From: Pseudomonas vanderleydeniana
Lineage (GTDB): Bacteria > Pseudomonadota > Gammaproteobacteria > Pseudomonadales > Pseudomonadaceae
Reading direction: 5' to 3'
Length of the DNA stretch: 64,000 bases
NCBI RefSeq assembly: GCF_014268755.2
Contig: NZ_CP077093.1
Coordinates: 6,221,501-6,285,500, forward strand
Both the position numbers and the translations under genes were made by a program. The notes beneath the pieces are model-generated. The model did not search any database. It saw only the letters and a program-made list of their open reading frames with translations, and was not told where the DNA came from. This document shows positions 38,680-48,038 of the stretch, piece after piece (within the stretch, counting starts at the first letter, position 1; each line of letters opens with the position of its first letter).

Positions 38680-39780
38680 ATGGGATTCAACTGCGGTATC
38701 GTCGGCTTGCCCAACGTTGGCAAATCCACCCTGTTCAACGCACTGACCAAGTCCGGCATCGCGGCGGAAAACTTCCCCTTCTGCACCATCGAGCCGAACA
38801 GCGGCATCGTGCCGATGCCGGATTCACGCCTGGCGGCCCTGGCCGAGATCGTCAATCCCAAGCGTATCCTGCCAACCACCATGGAATTCGTCGATATCGC
38901 CGGCCTCGTAGCCGGTGCGTCGAAAGGCGAAGGCCTGGGCAACAAGTTCCTGGCCAACATCCGTGAAACCGATGCAATCGCCCACGTGGTCCGCTGCTTC
39001 GAAGACGAGAACGTGATTCACGTCGCCAACAGCGTCGACCCGAAACGCGATATCGAAATCATCGACCTGGAACTGATCTTCGCCGACCTGGAAAGCTGCG
39101 AGAAGCAGCTGCAGAAGGTCGCACGCAACGCCAAGGGCGGCGACAAGGACGCGGTGGTCCAGAAGGGCCTGCTGGAGCAGTTGATCGCCCACTTCACCGA
39201 AGGCAAGCCGGCGCGCAGCCTGATGAAGAACATGAGCACGGAAGAAAAGGCGGTGATCCGCGGCTTCCACCTGCTAACCACCAAGCCGGTGATGTACATC
39301 GCCAACGTCGCCGAGGACGGCTTCGAGAACAACCCGCTGCTGGACGTGGTCAAGGCCATCGCCGACGAAGAAGGCGCAGTGGTCGTACCGGTGTGCAACA
39401 AGATCGAAGCGGAAATCGCCGAACTGGAAGACGGTGAAGAGAAGGACATGTTCCTCGAAGCCCTGGGCCTCGAAGAGCCAGGCCTGAACCGCGTGATCCG
39501 CGCCGGTTACGAAATGCTCAATCTGCAGACCTACTTCACCGCCGGTGTCGAGGAAGTCCGCGCCTGGACCGTGCGTGTCGGCGCCACCGCCCCGCAAGCC
39601 GCCGGCGTGATCCACACCGACTTCGAAAAAGGCTTCATCCGCGCCGAAGTGATCGCCTACAACGACTTCATCCAGTACAAGGGTGAAGCAGGCACCAAGG
39701 AAGCCGGCAAATGGCGCCTGGAAGGCAAGGACTACATCGTCAAGGACGGTGACGTGATGCACTTCCGCTTCAACGTGTAA
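38680..39780 (+). CDS. ychF: Redox-regulated Obg-like ATPase YchF
   Basis: 366-residue P-loop NTPase of the Obg family that prefers ATP and binds ribosomes; it restrains oxidative-stress defence in E. coli. Walker [16 protein letters not shown] at residues 8-22, DIAGLV G3 motif, coiled coil and a C-terminal TGS domain ([16 protein letters not shown]). Start is the ATG after GAGGGGAAACACC. A terminator follows. Confidence 0.98.
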   Translation: MGFNCGIVGLPNVGKSTLFNALTKSGIAAENFPFCTIEPNSGIVPMPDSRLAALAEIVNPKRILPTTMEFVDIAGLVAGASKGEGLGNKFLANIRETDAIAHVVRCFEDENVIHVANSVDPKRDIEIIDLELIFADLESCEKQLQKVARNAKGGDKDAVVQKGLLEQLIAHFTEGKPARSLMKNMSTEEKAVIRGFHLLTTKPVMYIANVAEDGFENNPLLDVVKAIADEEGAVVVPVCNKIEAEIAELEDGEEKDMFLEALGLEEPGLNRVIRAGYEMLNLQTYFTAGVEEVRAWTVRVGATAPQAAGVIHTDFEKGFIRAEVIAYNDFIQYKGEAGTKEAGKWRLEGKDYIVKDGDVMHFRFNV

Positions 39781-39813
39781 GGCGTGAGCACGGATCCATA
39801 CGGATCTCGTTAG

Positions 39814-39852
39814 AAAAATCCCCGTGATCACTCGCTGACACGGGGATTTTTT
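39814..39852. terminator. Bidirectional intrinsic terminator between ychF and the SDR gene
   Basis: 13-bp arms AAAAATCCCCGTG / CACGGGGATTTTT with a 12-nt loop; T-runs occur on both strands, so it can end ychF and the convergent SDR transcript. Confidence 0.88.
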
Positions 39853-39933
39853 CGTTTTGGGCAAGCGGGAAGTGTCAGCGGCAAACTGGCCGGGATAGTG
39901 CCTGCCGACGATACCGGCCCGGGACCTCCAACC

Positions 39934-40716
39934 CTACACCCAACCACCATCGACGATGAAGTTCTGCGCCGAGCACATTGACGAGACCTCGGAGGCCAGG
40001 AACAGCGCCATGTTCGCGATATGCACAGGCTCCACGCTACCTGGCAGGCATTGGCTACGCTTGATCAACTCCCTGGCGGCATCGTCCACCCACAGCGCGA
40101 GTTGCTTTTCGGTCATTACCCAGCCGGGCACCAGGGTATTGACCCGGATACCCCAGGGCCCCAGCTCCCGCGCCAGGGCGCGGGTCATGCCATGGGTCGC
40201 GGCCTTGCTGGCAGCGTAGACCGGGTACCCGCTGGAGGCCATCATCCAGCCGATGGAGCCCAGGTTGATGATCGCCCCCTCCCCCGCAGCCTTCATCATC
40301 GGCACCACCGCCCGGCTGGCGAAAAAAGCATGCTTCAGATTGACCGAAACCAGCTTATCGAAGGTTTCCGAATCCACTTCATCCAGGGTGTGGCGTACAT
40401 CATTGGCGGCATTGTTCACCAGGACCGTCACCGGCCCCAGCGTTTGCGCAAAGCCCTGGATCGCCACCTTGTAGGCGATCTCATCAGTGATATCGCAGTG
40501 AGCGAACTCGACCCTGTGCCCCTCGGCCAGCAGTCGAGCCTCCAGCCGCTCGCCCTGGCTCTTGGCCATATCCACAAACGCAACCCTGGCCCCTTGCCGT
40601 GCAAAGGCGCAGACCATGGCCTCGCCAATTCCGGAAGCGCCGCCGGAGATCAGCACGGTCCTGTTTTTCAGGTCCGCATAGACAGCCTGCACGCCCACGC
40701 CGGTTTCATGACTCAT
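39934..40716 (-). CDS. SDR family sugar 1-dehydrogenase (probable L-arabinose/D-galactose type)
   Basis: 260-residue classical SDR: cofactor motif SGGASGIG, NNAAND, active-site S with YPVYAASKAA (Y near 168), and the C-terminal SSMCSAQNFIVDGGW. Context suggests oxidation of the sugar C1 to the lactone: it is divergent from the mutarotase gene, shares a TAGT-N3-ACTA operator with the arabinonate dehydratase promoter, and lactonase, dehydratase and transporter genes follow. Start is the ATG at 40716 with GGAG about 9 nt upstream. Whether arabinose, galactose or both are substrates cannot be decided. Confidence 0.85.
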   Translation of the reverse strand: MSHETGVGVQAVYADLKNRTVLISGGASGIGEAMVCAFARQGARVAFVDMAKSQGERLEARLLAEGHRVEFAHCDITDEIAYKVAIQGFAQTLGPVTVLVNNAANDVRHTLDEVDSETFDKLVSVNLKHAFFASRAVVPMMKAAGEGAIINLGSIGWMMASSGYPVYAASKAATHGMTRALARELGPWGIRVNTLVPGWVMTEKQLALWVDDAARELIKRSQCLPGSVEPVHIANMALFLASEVSSMCSAQNFIVDGGWV

Positions 40717-40810
40717 ATGACGGTTACTCCACGGTAGGCACTTGACCACAGGCAGCCGGACTCCGGGTGTGCCGGGCATCCTGGGCTCATCTCTCGCCTG
40801 TCGATTCAAT

Positions 40811-40895
40811 TAGTCTTATTTTATATTGAAAAATCGGCAGTTAAGGCTATAAATCTACTGCTTGATCGACAAAATATCGCAAATTAGTAGAACTA
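40811..40895. promoter_or_regulatory. Divergent promoter region with FadR-type operator sites (SDR / mutarotase)
   Basis: Contains TAGT-AGA-ACTA (40885-40895), a perfect dyad, and a degraded half-site copy TAGT-CTT-ATTT (40811-40821). The dyad recurs at 47939-47949. AT-rich context, unlike the surroundings, as expected for a promoter region. Confidence 0.6.
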
Positions 40896-40927
40896 TTCAA
40901 CTTAAAACAATAAATGGAGGTTCGACC

Positions 40928-42076
40928 ATGTTGCACTCCCGACACTCGCTTTACGGCCTGGGGCTGTCCCTGGTGATTGCCAGCCAGGGCGTCCAGGCCA
41001 CGGGCCTGTCCAGCGAGCACAAGGCCTTTGGCAAGACCCAGGATGGCACCGCCATCGAGCAGTATGTGCTGCGCAACAGCCACGGCCTGCAGGCCACGGT
41101 CATCACCTACGGCGGCACCCTGCAATCGTTGAAAGTGCCGGACAAGCACGGCAGGTTCGAAGACGTGGTACTGGGTTTCGATGATGTCCAGGGCTACCAG
41201 AGCGGCACCGCATTTTTCGGCGCCACCATCGGTCGCTACGGCAATCGCCTGGCCAACGGTGCGTTCGAACTGGACGGCAAGCGCTATCAGGTGCCGCTCA
41301 ACGATGGCCCCAACGCACTGCACGGTGGAGCGCAGGGTTTTGACAAGCGGGTCTGGAAAGCACAGCCGGTGAGCAGCAAGGACTCGGTCGGCGTGAGGCT
41401 GAGCTACCTGTCCAAGGCCGGGGAAATGGGCTTTCCCGGCAACCTGAACGTCGAGGTCACCTACAGCCTCAACGACAACAACGAGCTTCGCATCGAGTAC
41501 AAGGCGACCACCGACCAGCCCACGGTGCTGAACCTCACCAACCACAGCTATTTCAACCTCGCCGGCGCCGGCAACGGCGATGTGCTCAAGCAGCTCGCCA
41601 CCTTGCACGCCAGCCATTACACGCCCGTCAACAGCACTCTGATTCCCACCGGTGAACTGGCCCCGGTGGCCGGCACGCCGATGGATTTTCGCCAGCCGAC
41701 CGCGATCGGCCAGCACATCAGGGCCGATCACCCGCAACTCAAGTTCGCCGAGCCGAAACAGGGCGGTTTCGACTTCAACTGGGCCCTGGATGCCAAGGGT
41801 GACGTCAGCCGGATCGCCGCCGAGGTGCACGACCCGCAGTCCGGTCGTCGCCTGCAGCTCTACACCAGCGAGCCCGGGGTGCAGTTCTACACCAGCAACT
41901 TTCTCGACGGCTCGGTCAAGGGCAAGGCGGGCAAGGTCTATGGGCATTGGGGGGCGTTCACCCTGGAAACCCAGCACTACCCCGATTCGCCGAACCAGCC
42001 GGGCTTCCCGACCACGCGACTGGATCCGGGCCAGACCTATACCCAGAACACCATCCTGAAGTTCTCGGCCAACTGA
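40928..42076 (+). CDS. galM: Aldose 1-epimerase (mutarotase) with signal peptide
   Basis: 382-residue beta-sandwich enzyme interconverting sugar anomers. The catalytic His pair and Glu are in NDGPNALHGG, NLTNHSYFNLAG and the late QHYPDSPNQPGFP region. Unlike cytoplasmic GalM it has an N-terminal signal peptide (LYGLGLSLVIASQGVQATG), so it should act in the periplasm before uptake by the AraFGH system. Strong ribosome site (TGGAGG). It ends at a 15-bp hairpin shared with araH. Confidence 0.93.
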   Translation: MLHSRHSLYGLGLSLVIASQGVQATGLSSEHKAFGKTQDGTAIEQYVLRNSHGLQATVITYGGTLQSLKVPDKHGRFEDVVLGFDDVQGYQSGTAFFGATIGRYGNRLANGAFELDGKRYQVPLNDGPNALHGGAQGFDKRVWKAQPVSSKDSVGVRLSYLSKAGEMGFPGNLNVEVTYSLNDNNELRIEYKATTDQPTVLNLTNHSYFNLAGAGNGDVLKQLATLHASHYTPVNSTLIPTGELAPVAGTPMDFRQPTAIGQHIRADHPQLKFAEPKQGGFDFNWALDAKGDVSRIAAEVHDPQSGRRLQLYTSEPGVQFYTSNFLDGSVKGKAGKVYGHWGAFTLETQHYPDSPNQPGFPTTRLDPGQTYTQNTILKFSAN

Positions 42077-42077
42077 A

Positions 42078-42128
42078 AACCTGCTGGAGCTGCCGGGCCT
42101 TGTCGAGGCTCTACAGCTCCAGCAGGTT
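42078..42128. terminator. Hairpin between convergent galM and araH
   Basis: Perfect 15-bp stem (42078-42092 with 42114-42128) and 21-nt loop in the 80-bp convergent gap. No T-run of note; may act as a bidirectional, factor-assisted terminator. Confidence 0.6.
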
Positions 42129-42156
42129 GGGGATTACGATAGCTGGCGCCGAAGGG

Positions 42157-43131
42157 TCAGCGTTGCTTCAGGCGATCGATCACCACCGCCAACAGCAGGA
42201 TGGAGCCTCGAATCACGTACTGGTAGAACGTGTCGATGTTTTTCAGGTTCATCGCGTTCTCGATGATCGCCAGAATCAGCACCCCGGCAATCACATGCCG
42301 GATCATGCCCACACCACCGCTTAACGACACCCCACCCAGCACGCAGGCGGAAATCACCGTCAACTCGAAACCCTGGCCGATCATCGGCTGGCCGGACGTC
42401 ATGCGGGATGCCAGCACCACGCCGGCCAATGCCCCAATGACGCCGTGCACGGCGAAGATGACGATCTTGGTCCGATCGACGTTGACCCCGGCCAGCAGCG
42501 CCGCTTCCTGGTTACCGCCAATAGCCATGGTGTTGCGCCCGTAGGTGGTGTAGTTGAGCAACCAGCCAAAAAACAGGAAACAGCCGATGGTGATCAGGAT
42601 CGGTACCGGTACGCCGAACAGCTGGCCATTGCCGTAGATGAAGAACTGATCCTGGGACACCCCCACCGCCTTGCCGTTGGCAAAGATGTAGGCCAGGCCG
42701 CGCACGATCTGCATGGTCGCCAGCGTGGTGATCAGGGCATTGACCCGCAGCTTGGCGATCACGATTCCATTGATCAACCCGACAATCAGCCCCATCAGCA
42801 ATGCGGCGCAGATGCCCAGGAACACACTGTTGGTGTCGCGCATCACCACTGCGGCCACCACTCCGGCACAGGCGATCACCGAGCCCACCGACAGGTCGAA
42901 ATGCCCGGACGCCAGGCAATACAGCATGGTGCACGCTGCGATGCCAGTGGTGGAAATCGCCAGCCCCAGGCCACGCATGTTCAATGGCGAGAGAAAGTTA
43001 TCGATCAGCAGGGTGCAGAGCAGGAAGATCCCCACCGCCGCCAGCAGCATCGCCCAGTTATCCACAAGGCTGCGCACGTCCAGGGACTTGCGCGCTGCTG
43101 GCAACGTATTGTTTTGGCTTGTCATGGTCAC
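42157..43131 (-). CDS. araH: L-arabinose-type ABC transporter permease AraH
   Basis: 324-residue inner-membrane permease of the ribose/arabinose class with about ten hydrophobic segments; GHFDLSVGSVIACAGVVAA and GGNQEAALLAGV are characteristic and the latter is the coupling region to the ATPase. Length fits E. coli AraH. Three nucleotides after araG in the araF-araG-araH operon. Substrate specificity is set by the binding protein. Confidence 0.92.
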   Translation of the reverse strand: MTMTSQNNTLPAARKSLDVRSLVDNWAMLLAAVGIFLLCTLLIDNFLSPLNMRGLGLAISTTGIAACTMLYCLASGHFDLSVGSVIACAGVVAAVVMRDTNSVFLGICAALLMGLIVGLINGIVIAKLRVNALITTLATMQIVRGLAYIFANGKAVGVSQDQFFIYGNGQLFGVPVPILITIGCFLFFGWLLNYTTYGRNTMAIGGNQEAALLAGVNVDRTKIVIFAVHGVIGALAGVVLASRMTSGQPMIGQGFELTVISACVLGGVSLSGGVGMIRHVIAGVLILAIIENAMNLKNIDTFYQYVIRGSILLLAVVIDRLKQR

Positions 43132-43134
43132 CTC

Positions 43135-44679
43135 TCAATTCTCCAGGCCGGCGGCGCGTTGGCGCGGCAGGGCCAGTTGCAGCAGGTTGGATTCATCGGC
43201 CTGTTCACGGCTCTTTTCGCCACGCATCACGCCTTCGCAAAGCACCAGGATGCGGTCGGAAATGCCCATCACCTCCATCAGGTCGCTGGACACCACGATC
43301 ACCGCGACCCCACTGGCGGCCAGGTCATGGATGATCTGGTAGATCTCGGCCTTCGCGCCGATATCGATGCCGCGTGTCGGCTCGTCCAGCAGCAGGACCT
43401 TCATCGGCATCGACAGCCAGCGACCCAGAATGGCCTTCTGCTGGTTGCCCCCCGACAGGTAGAGGATCTTCTGCGCAGGACCCGGGGTTTTAACTTTCAG
43501 TGCCTTGATCTGCTTTTCGGCATTGCCCTTTTCCCAACCGTCACGCAGCAGCCAGCCGAAGGTGGAATGGGCGCTGCGGGCACTGATGTTGATGTTCTCG
43601 GCAACGCTGGAGAGCGGCATGATGCCTTCCTTCTTGCGGTCCTCGGGGCACAGCAGGACACCGGCGGCGATGGCATCGCGCGGCGAACGCAGTTGCAGCG
43701 GCTCGTCGCACAGTTGCAGATTCCCGGCAGTGATCCGCTCGAGGCCGCCCAGCAGGCGCAGCAATTCGGTACGCCCCGCGCCCACCAGGCCGAACAGGCC
43801 AAGGATCTCGCCCTTGTGCGCCGCGAAACTGACCGGCTCACGCAAGCCCGGCCCCAACAGGCCGTCGACCTTGAGTGCCACCGCCCCCCGTGGACGAGGG
43901 CGGTAATCGTAGATGTCCTGGATGTCGCGCCCCACCATGCAGGTGACCAACTGATCATGGGTCAGCGTGCTCATGTCCTCGAAGGTACGCACGTAGCGTC
44001 CGTCCTTGAACACGGTCACCGCATTGCAGATCCGGAACACCTCCTCCATGCGGTGAGACACGTAGAGCACCACCTTGCCCTCGTCCCGCAGCCGCTCGAT
44101 GATCGCCATCAGGCGCTCGATTTCCCGGGCCGACAGGCTGCTGGTGGGTTCGTCGAAGGCAATCACCTGTGCACCACGGGACAGGGCCTTGGCGATTTCC
44201 ACCAGCTGCCGCTGCCCCAGGGACAGGCGGCCCACCTTCTGCTGGGGATCGATCTCGTCGGCCAGCCCCTTGAGACATGCCAGTGCATGCTCGCGCAACT
44301 CACGGTGATTGATCACACCGTAACGGGCCGGCAAATGTCCGAGGAACAGGTTCTCCGCCACGGTCATTTCCGGCACCAGGTGCAATTCCTGGTGGATGAC
44401 GGCCACGCCGCTGGCAATGCTGTCGGCCGCGCACTTGAAGGCCATCGCCTGCTCGCCGATCTGCAAATGGCCACTGCTGGGGCTGTAGGCGCCGCCGAGG
44501 ATCTTGAGCAGGGTCGACTTGCCCGCACCGTTTTCCCCCATCAGGGCATGGACCTGTCCTGGGTGGGCAGTGAAACTGATACCGTCCAGCGCCTTGACCC
44601 CGGGGAAGGTCTTGCCGATCCCGTTGAAACACAAACTGGCGCCGACACTGTGCTGCTGTCTGTTCAATTGCGCGTGCAT
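43135..44679 (-). CDS. araG: L-arabinose-type ABC transporter ATPase AraG
   Basis: 514-residue double ATPase of the sugar class. First half has Walker A GENGAGKST, signature LSLGQRQ and Walker B VIAFDEPTS; second half has a degenerate Walker A (GLVGAGRTE), signature LSGGNQQK and LLLDEPTRG, the usual asymmetry of the family. ATG at 44679 preceded by a modest ribosome site. Between araF and araH in one transcript. Confidence 0.95.
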   Translation of the reverse strand: MHAQLNRQQHSVGASLCFNGIGKTFPGVKALDGISFTAHPGQVHALMGENGAGKSTLLKILGGAYSPSSGHLQIGEQAMAFKCAADSIASGVAVIHQELHLVPEMTVAENLFLGHLPARYGVINHRELREHALACLKGLADEIDPQQKVGRLSLGQRQLVEIAKALSRGAQVIAFDEPTSSLSAREIERLMAIIERLRDEGKVVLYVSHRMEEVFRICNAVTVFKDGRYVRTFEDMSTLTHDQLVTCMVGRDIQDIYDYRPRPRGAVALKVDGLLGPGLREPVSFAAHKGEILGLFGLVGAGRTELLRLLGGLERITAGNLQLCDEPLQLRSPRDAIAAGVLLCPEDRKKEGIMPLSSVAENINISARSAHSTFGWLLRDGWEKGNAEKQIKALKVKTPGPAQKILYLSGGNQQKAILGRWLSMPMKVLLLDEPTRGIDIGAKAEIYQIIHDLAASGVAVIVVSSDLMEVMGISDRILVLCEGVMRGEKSREQADESNLLQLALPRQRAAGLEN

Positions 44680-44740
44680 AACCACCTCATCACACCGACC
44701 AGCAAGCCCTGTCGCCAGGGCCACCGAGCAAAGTCGACCG

Positions 44741-45745
44741 TCACTTCCAAAGACCGATCTTTTCCAGTTCCTGCTTGAAGTTGTCACGCGTGATCAGCGT
44801 GACCTCATCCATCGCGGTGTACTTCGGCGGCTCCTTGCCGGTGGTGATCCAGTCGAACATCATGCTCGCGGTGTTGTAGCCCTCAAGGTGCGGGCTGGGC
44901 AGCATCGAGCCGAAAAAGCCGCTGCTGGGCTTCTTCAGTTCGCCGATGGCGTCGGTGCCATTGATGCCGACACCGATGACGTTGGCCGCGGCGAAACCGG
45001 CGCTTTCAGTGGCGCGCACACCGCCCAGCACGGTGTTGTCGTTCATGCCGCCGATGATCAGGTTTTTCGCCGAACCCGGCAGCTTCACCAGCGCCGAGCT
45101 GGTGGAGTCCATGCTGCCCGGCACGTCGAGGGTCTTGAGCGGGGTGAAGAGGATGTGGTCTTTCGGCAGGCCGGCGGCCTCCAGGGATTTCACCGAACCG
45201 TCGGTGCGCTTCTTGCCGGTGTCGAGCTCGTTGTAGGTGTTGATCACCGCGTAGGTATCTTTCCAGTCCCAGCCGCGCTTCTTCGCCTCGGCGGCCATCG
45301 CGGCCCCCTGCTTCTGGCCGACTTCGAACGCGGCCATGCCCAGGTAGGGGACGTCCTCCATGAACTTGCCGCTGGCGTCGACAAAACGGTCATCCACGGC
45401 GATCACTTTCAGATCATTGGCCTTGGCCTTCGCCACGATCGCCGGCCCCAGGGACACGTCCGGCGGGCAGATCACGAAGCCCTTGGCACCGTTGGCGGCC
45501 AGGCTGTCGATGGCCGAGAGGGTTTTCTCCCCGTCCGGCACGGCGATCTTGATCAGGGTAAAGCCCTTGTCCTTGCTGGCTTTCTCGGCGAAAGCCCATT
45601 CGGTCTGGAACCAGGGCTCCTCCGCCTGCTTGACCAGGAAGCCGATCTTCACCGGCTCGGCGGCCTGCAGCAGGCTGCTCAAGCCAAAGGCCGATACCGC
45701 CAGAGCGGCGCAACACAGGGAACGGATACCGCGATGACGATTCAT
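44741..45745 (-). CDS. araF: L-arabinose-type periplasmic binding protein AraF
   Basis: 334-residue type I periplasmic binding protein; signal peptide (CCAALAVSAFGLSSLLQAAEP) cleaved near residue 27. Mature start VKIGFLVKQAEEPWFQTEW and the C-terminal TAMDEVTLITRDNFKQELEKIGLW resemble AraF of E. coli, which also binds D-galactose weakly. 61 nt before araG. The closest reading is L-arabinose with possible D-galactose binding. Confidence 0.93.
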   Translation of the reverse strand: MNRHRGIRSLCCAALAVSAFGLSSLLQAAEPVKIGFLVKQAEEPWFQTEWAFAEKASKDKGFTLIKIAVPDGEKTLSAIDSLAANGAKGFVICPPDVSLGPAIVAKAKANDLKVIAVDDRFVDASGKFMEDVPYLGMAAFEVGQKQGAAMAAEAKKRGWDWKDTYAVINTYNELDTGKKRTDGSVKSLEAAGLPKDHILFTPLKTLDVPGSMDSTSSALVKLPGSAKNLIIGGMNDNTVLGGVRATESAGFAAANVIGVGINGTDAIGELKKPSSGFFGSMLPSPHLEGYNTASMMFDWITTGKEPPKYTAMDEVTLITRDNFKQELEKIGLWK

Positions 45746-45803
45746 AAGGTGACTCCTTGTTTTTGTTGTGAGTACTGAACCGGTGCAACTTGATGCCTGA
45801 AAA

Positions 45804-46679
45804 CTATCCTGCGAATCGATGACAGCGTGTGCCTGGGACATCCACCTCGATGGCCAGGACCGCACCGTCCAGCGGGTGATTGAACCGGCTGGCAGCGCTG
45901 GTGACATACAAGGTACGAAGCTGCGGGCCACCGAACACGCAACTGGTGGGCCGGCTGACGGGCAGTTCGATCACCCGGTCGATTTCGCCATTGGGCGCCA
46001 GCCGGAGGAGGCAGCCACCGTCCCAGCGGGCGTTCCAGAGGTAGCCCTCGGTGTCCATCGCCGAACCGTCCGGCACACCACGCGGGTGTGGTCCGAACCA
46101 CTCCCGTGGCGCTTCGAGCTGCCCGTCGCGAGCGATCGAATAGCGATACAACGTGCCAGCGAGACTGTCGCCAAAATACAGCTGCGTCCCGTCCTCGTTC
46201 CAAAGCAGGGTATTGGGAATGCCCAGGTCACGTGCCAGCGGCGTTACCCGCGCATCGGCATCGATCCGGAACAGGCCGCCACTGCGCTGTCGAACGGGAA
46301 GCTCCTCACCCTGCTCGCCGATGTTGTTCTGCATGGTGCCGAGCCAGAGTCGGCCCCGGGCATCGCAGCGGGCCTCGTTGGCCCGGTTGCCCGCTTGCGG
46401 ATCGGCGACGCACAGCAGCGTCAGGCTCGGCGCCTGTGGCTCGCTGTCGAGGTCCAGCCGATATACGCCGCTGCTCAAGGTCACCAGCGCATCACCGCGT
46501 TCACAGGGGATGAACGCCGACACCGGCTCCGGCAATTGCCAGGCCTGCAGGCCCGAGCCCGTCAGGCGCAGCGCCTGCCGGCCAGCGATATCGGCCCAAT
46601 ACAGGGCCTGCCCGGGCACATCCCAGAACGGCCCTTCGCCCAGTTGCGCACGGTGTTCAGTCACAGCGATCCACGACAT
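45804..46679 (-). CDS. SMP-30/gluconolactonase family sugar lactonase
   Basis: 291-residue six-bladed beta-propeller that opens aldonolactones in a metal-dependent way. Family motifs LGEGPFWDVPGQALYWADI (cited by LGEGPFWD), GNRANEARCDARGRLWLGTM (cited by NEARCDARG), DLGIPNTLLWNEDG and the metal-ligand region GVPDGSAMDTEG are all present. Context makes L-arabinono-1,4-lactone (or D-galactonolactone) the likely substrate. 58 nt before araF and after araD1 in the same direction. Confidence 0.9.
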   Translation of the reverse strand: MSWIAVTEHRAQLGEGPFWDVPGQALYWADIAGRQALRLTGSGLQAWQLPEPVSAFIPCERGDALVTLSSGVYRLDLDSEPQAPSLTLLCVADPQAGNRANEARCDARGRLWLGTMQNNIGEQGEELPVRQRSGGLFRIDADARVTPLARDLGIPNTLLWNEDGTQLYFGDSLAGTLYRYSIARDGQLEAPREWFGPHPRGVPDGSAMDTEGYLWNARWDGGCLLRLAPNGEIDRVIELPVSRPTSCVFGGPQLRTLYVTSAASRFNHPLDGAVLAIEVDVPGTRCHRFAG

Positions 46680-46760
46680 GAGGCCTCCTGGCTGACTATT
46701 GTTTTCAGATGCCGCTGAGGTTGCCGGCCCTGACACAAGGACATTGGCGGGATGCGATCC

Positions 46761-46837
46761 CTGTAGGAGCCGGGCTTGCCCGCGAAGGGGCCCTCAAGAT
46801 CGCCAATAGGCTTCGCGGACAAGCCCGGCTCCTACGG
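46761..46837. repeat. REPIN between araD1 and the lactonase gene
   Basis: Inverted REP halves CTGTAGGAGCCGGGCTTGCC and GGACAAGCCCGGCTCCTACGG, cited by their ends, close around a short loop. This is the other common Pseudomonas REP group (GTAGGAGC), distinct from the GTGGCGAG group at 7993 and 15841. Confidence 0.88.
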
Positions 46838-46852
46838 TCATGTGCATATTCC

Positions 46853-47845
46853 CTAAAGCACCCCTATGGCTCCGGGCACCAGCACCGCGTCAACGACGCC
46901 GATACCATTGATCAATGGCGCACCGAACTCCGCCTGGCTGATCTCGAACACATCACCCGGTTGCGTACGCACGCCCTCGGCGAAAGACAGGGTCGCGGTG
47001 CCGAAGAAGTGAATGTGCACATCCCCAGGACGCAGGAACTGACTGTACTTGAAATGGTGGTACTCAAGATTTTCCAGGCTGTGGCACATATTGGCCTCGC
47101 CACTGAGGAACTCGCTCTGCCACACCACCTCGCCCCGACGCAGAATCCGGCTGCTGCCCGCCAGGTGGCGGGGCAACTCGCCGACCCGCAGTTCAGGGCC
47201 GTAACTGCAGTTGCGCAACTTGGAGTGGGCGAGGTACAGGTAGTTCTTGCGCTCCATCACGTGATCGGAAAATTCGTTGCCTATGGCAAAACCCAGGCGA
47301 TAGGGCTTGCCATCATGGCCGATGACATACAGGCCGCCGATTTCCGGTTCTTCACCGGCGTCCTCGGCGAAGGGCGGTAACGCAAAGGCCTGGCCCGGGC
47401 GCACGACGATGCTGCCGTCGCCCTTGTAGAACCACTCCGGCTGCACGCCAGCCTGACCTGAGACGGGCTTGCCGCCTTCCACGCCCCATTTGAAGATCCG
47501 CAGGCTGTCGGTCATCGCGCTGTCGTCGCCGGCATGCTGGTGCATCTTGTCCCGCGCAGCCGCACTGCCCAGGTGGGTCAGGCCGGTGCCGCTGACCAGC
47601 ATATGCGCCGGGTCCGGGTGATCCAGCGGTGGCAACACTCTCAGCTCGGCCAGCAATGCCGCGTAGTCGTGGCTGATACCCAGCCCGAGACGCTCCACCT
47701 GCCGCTGCAGATCGGTACCGGCCTCGATGGCGGCCAGTGCCAGTTCACGCACCGTGCGTGCCGACCGTACCTCGCGCACCTGGCCATCCTCGACCACTCC
47801 CACCCGACGCTCGCCATTGCTCAATTCGAACTGAACCAAACGCAT
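46853..47845 (-). CDS. araD1: AraD1 family FAH-fold protein (2-keto-3-deoxy-L-arabonate pathway)
   Basis: 330 residues of the fumarylacetoacetate-hydrolase superfamily: LVSGTGLTHLGSAAARDKMH, EPEIGGLYVIG with metal-binding Glu, GFAIGNEFSDHVMERKNYLY and GDVHIHFFGTATLSF (all cited in part). AraD1 members lie in non-phosphorylating arabinose clusters and are assigned to the dehydration of 2-keto-3-deoxy-L-arabonate to alpha-ketoglutarate semialdehyde. Starts the minus-strand araD1-lactonase-araFGH transcript, divergent from the dehydratase, with operator dyads between. Confidence 0.88.
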   Translation of the reverse strand: MRLVQFELSNGERRVGVVEDGQVREVRSARTVRELALAAIEAGTDLQRQVERLGLGISHDYAALLAELRVLPPLDHPDPAHMLVSGTGLTHLGSAAARDKMHQHAGDDSAMTDSLRIFKWGVEGGKPVSGQAGVQPEWFYKGDGSIVVRPGQAFALPPFAEDAGEEPEIGGLYVIGHDGKPYRLGFAIGNEFSDHVMERKNYLYLAHSKLRNCSYGPELRVGELPRHLAGSSRILRRGEVVWQSEFLSGEANMCHSLENLEYHHFKYSQFLRPGDVHIHFFGTATLSFAEGVRTQPGDVFEISQAEFGAPLINGIGVVDAVLVPGAIGVL

Positions 47846-47938
47846 GAAGCTTCTCCTGATTGCCGATCACAAGCACGAGTGGTACCGCGGACACCGGCAC
47901 CAGATCGCAGAGCCCTACCTCAGTTGAAATCGACTATA

Positions 47939-48024
47939 TAGTATTACTATTTACTCAACAACACTTCCAAACACGAGATTTTGCGCTTACCTTAACCGCC
48001 AGGAAGAACAATATAGTCTTACAA
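47939..48024. promoter_or_regulatory. Divergent araD1 / dehydratase promoter region with TAGT-N3-ACTA operators
   Basis: A perfect dyad TAGT-ATT-ACTA (47939-47949) and a near copy TAGT-CTT-ACAA (48014-48024) lie between the two divergent starts, the second only 14 nt before the dehydratase ATG. Placement suits repression by the FadR-type regulator encoded at 49886. Confidence 0.65.
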
Positions 48025-48038
48025 TAAGAGAGCTGATC

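Noticed and set aside
42445..44778. 777-residue open frame on the plus strand opposite araG and araH
   Set aside because: It is a GC-codon shadow rich in H, Q, R and A with no family motif, while araG and araH carry intact ABC motifs on the other strand.
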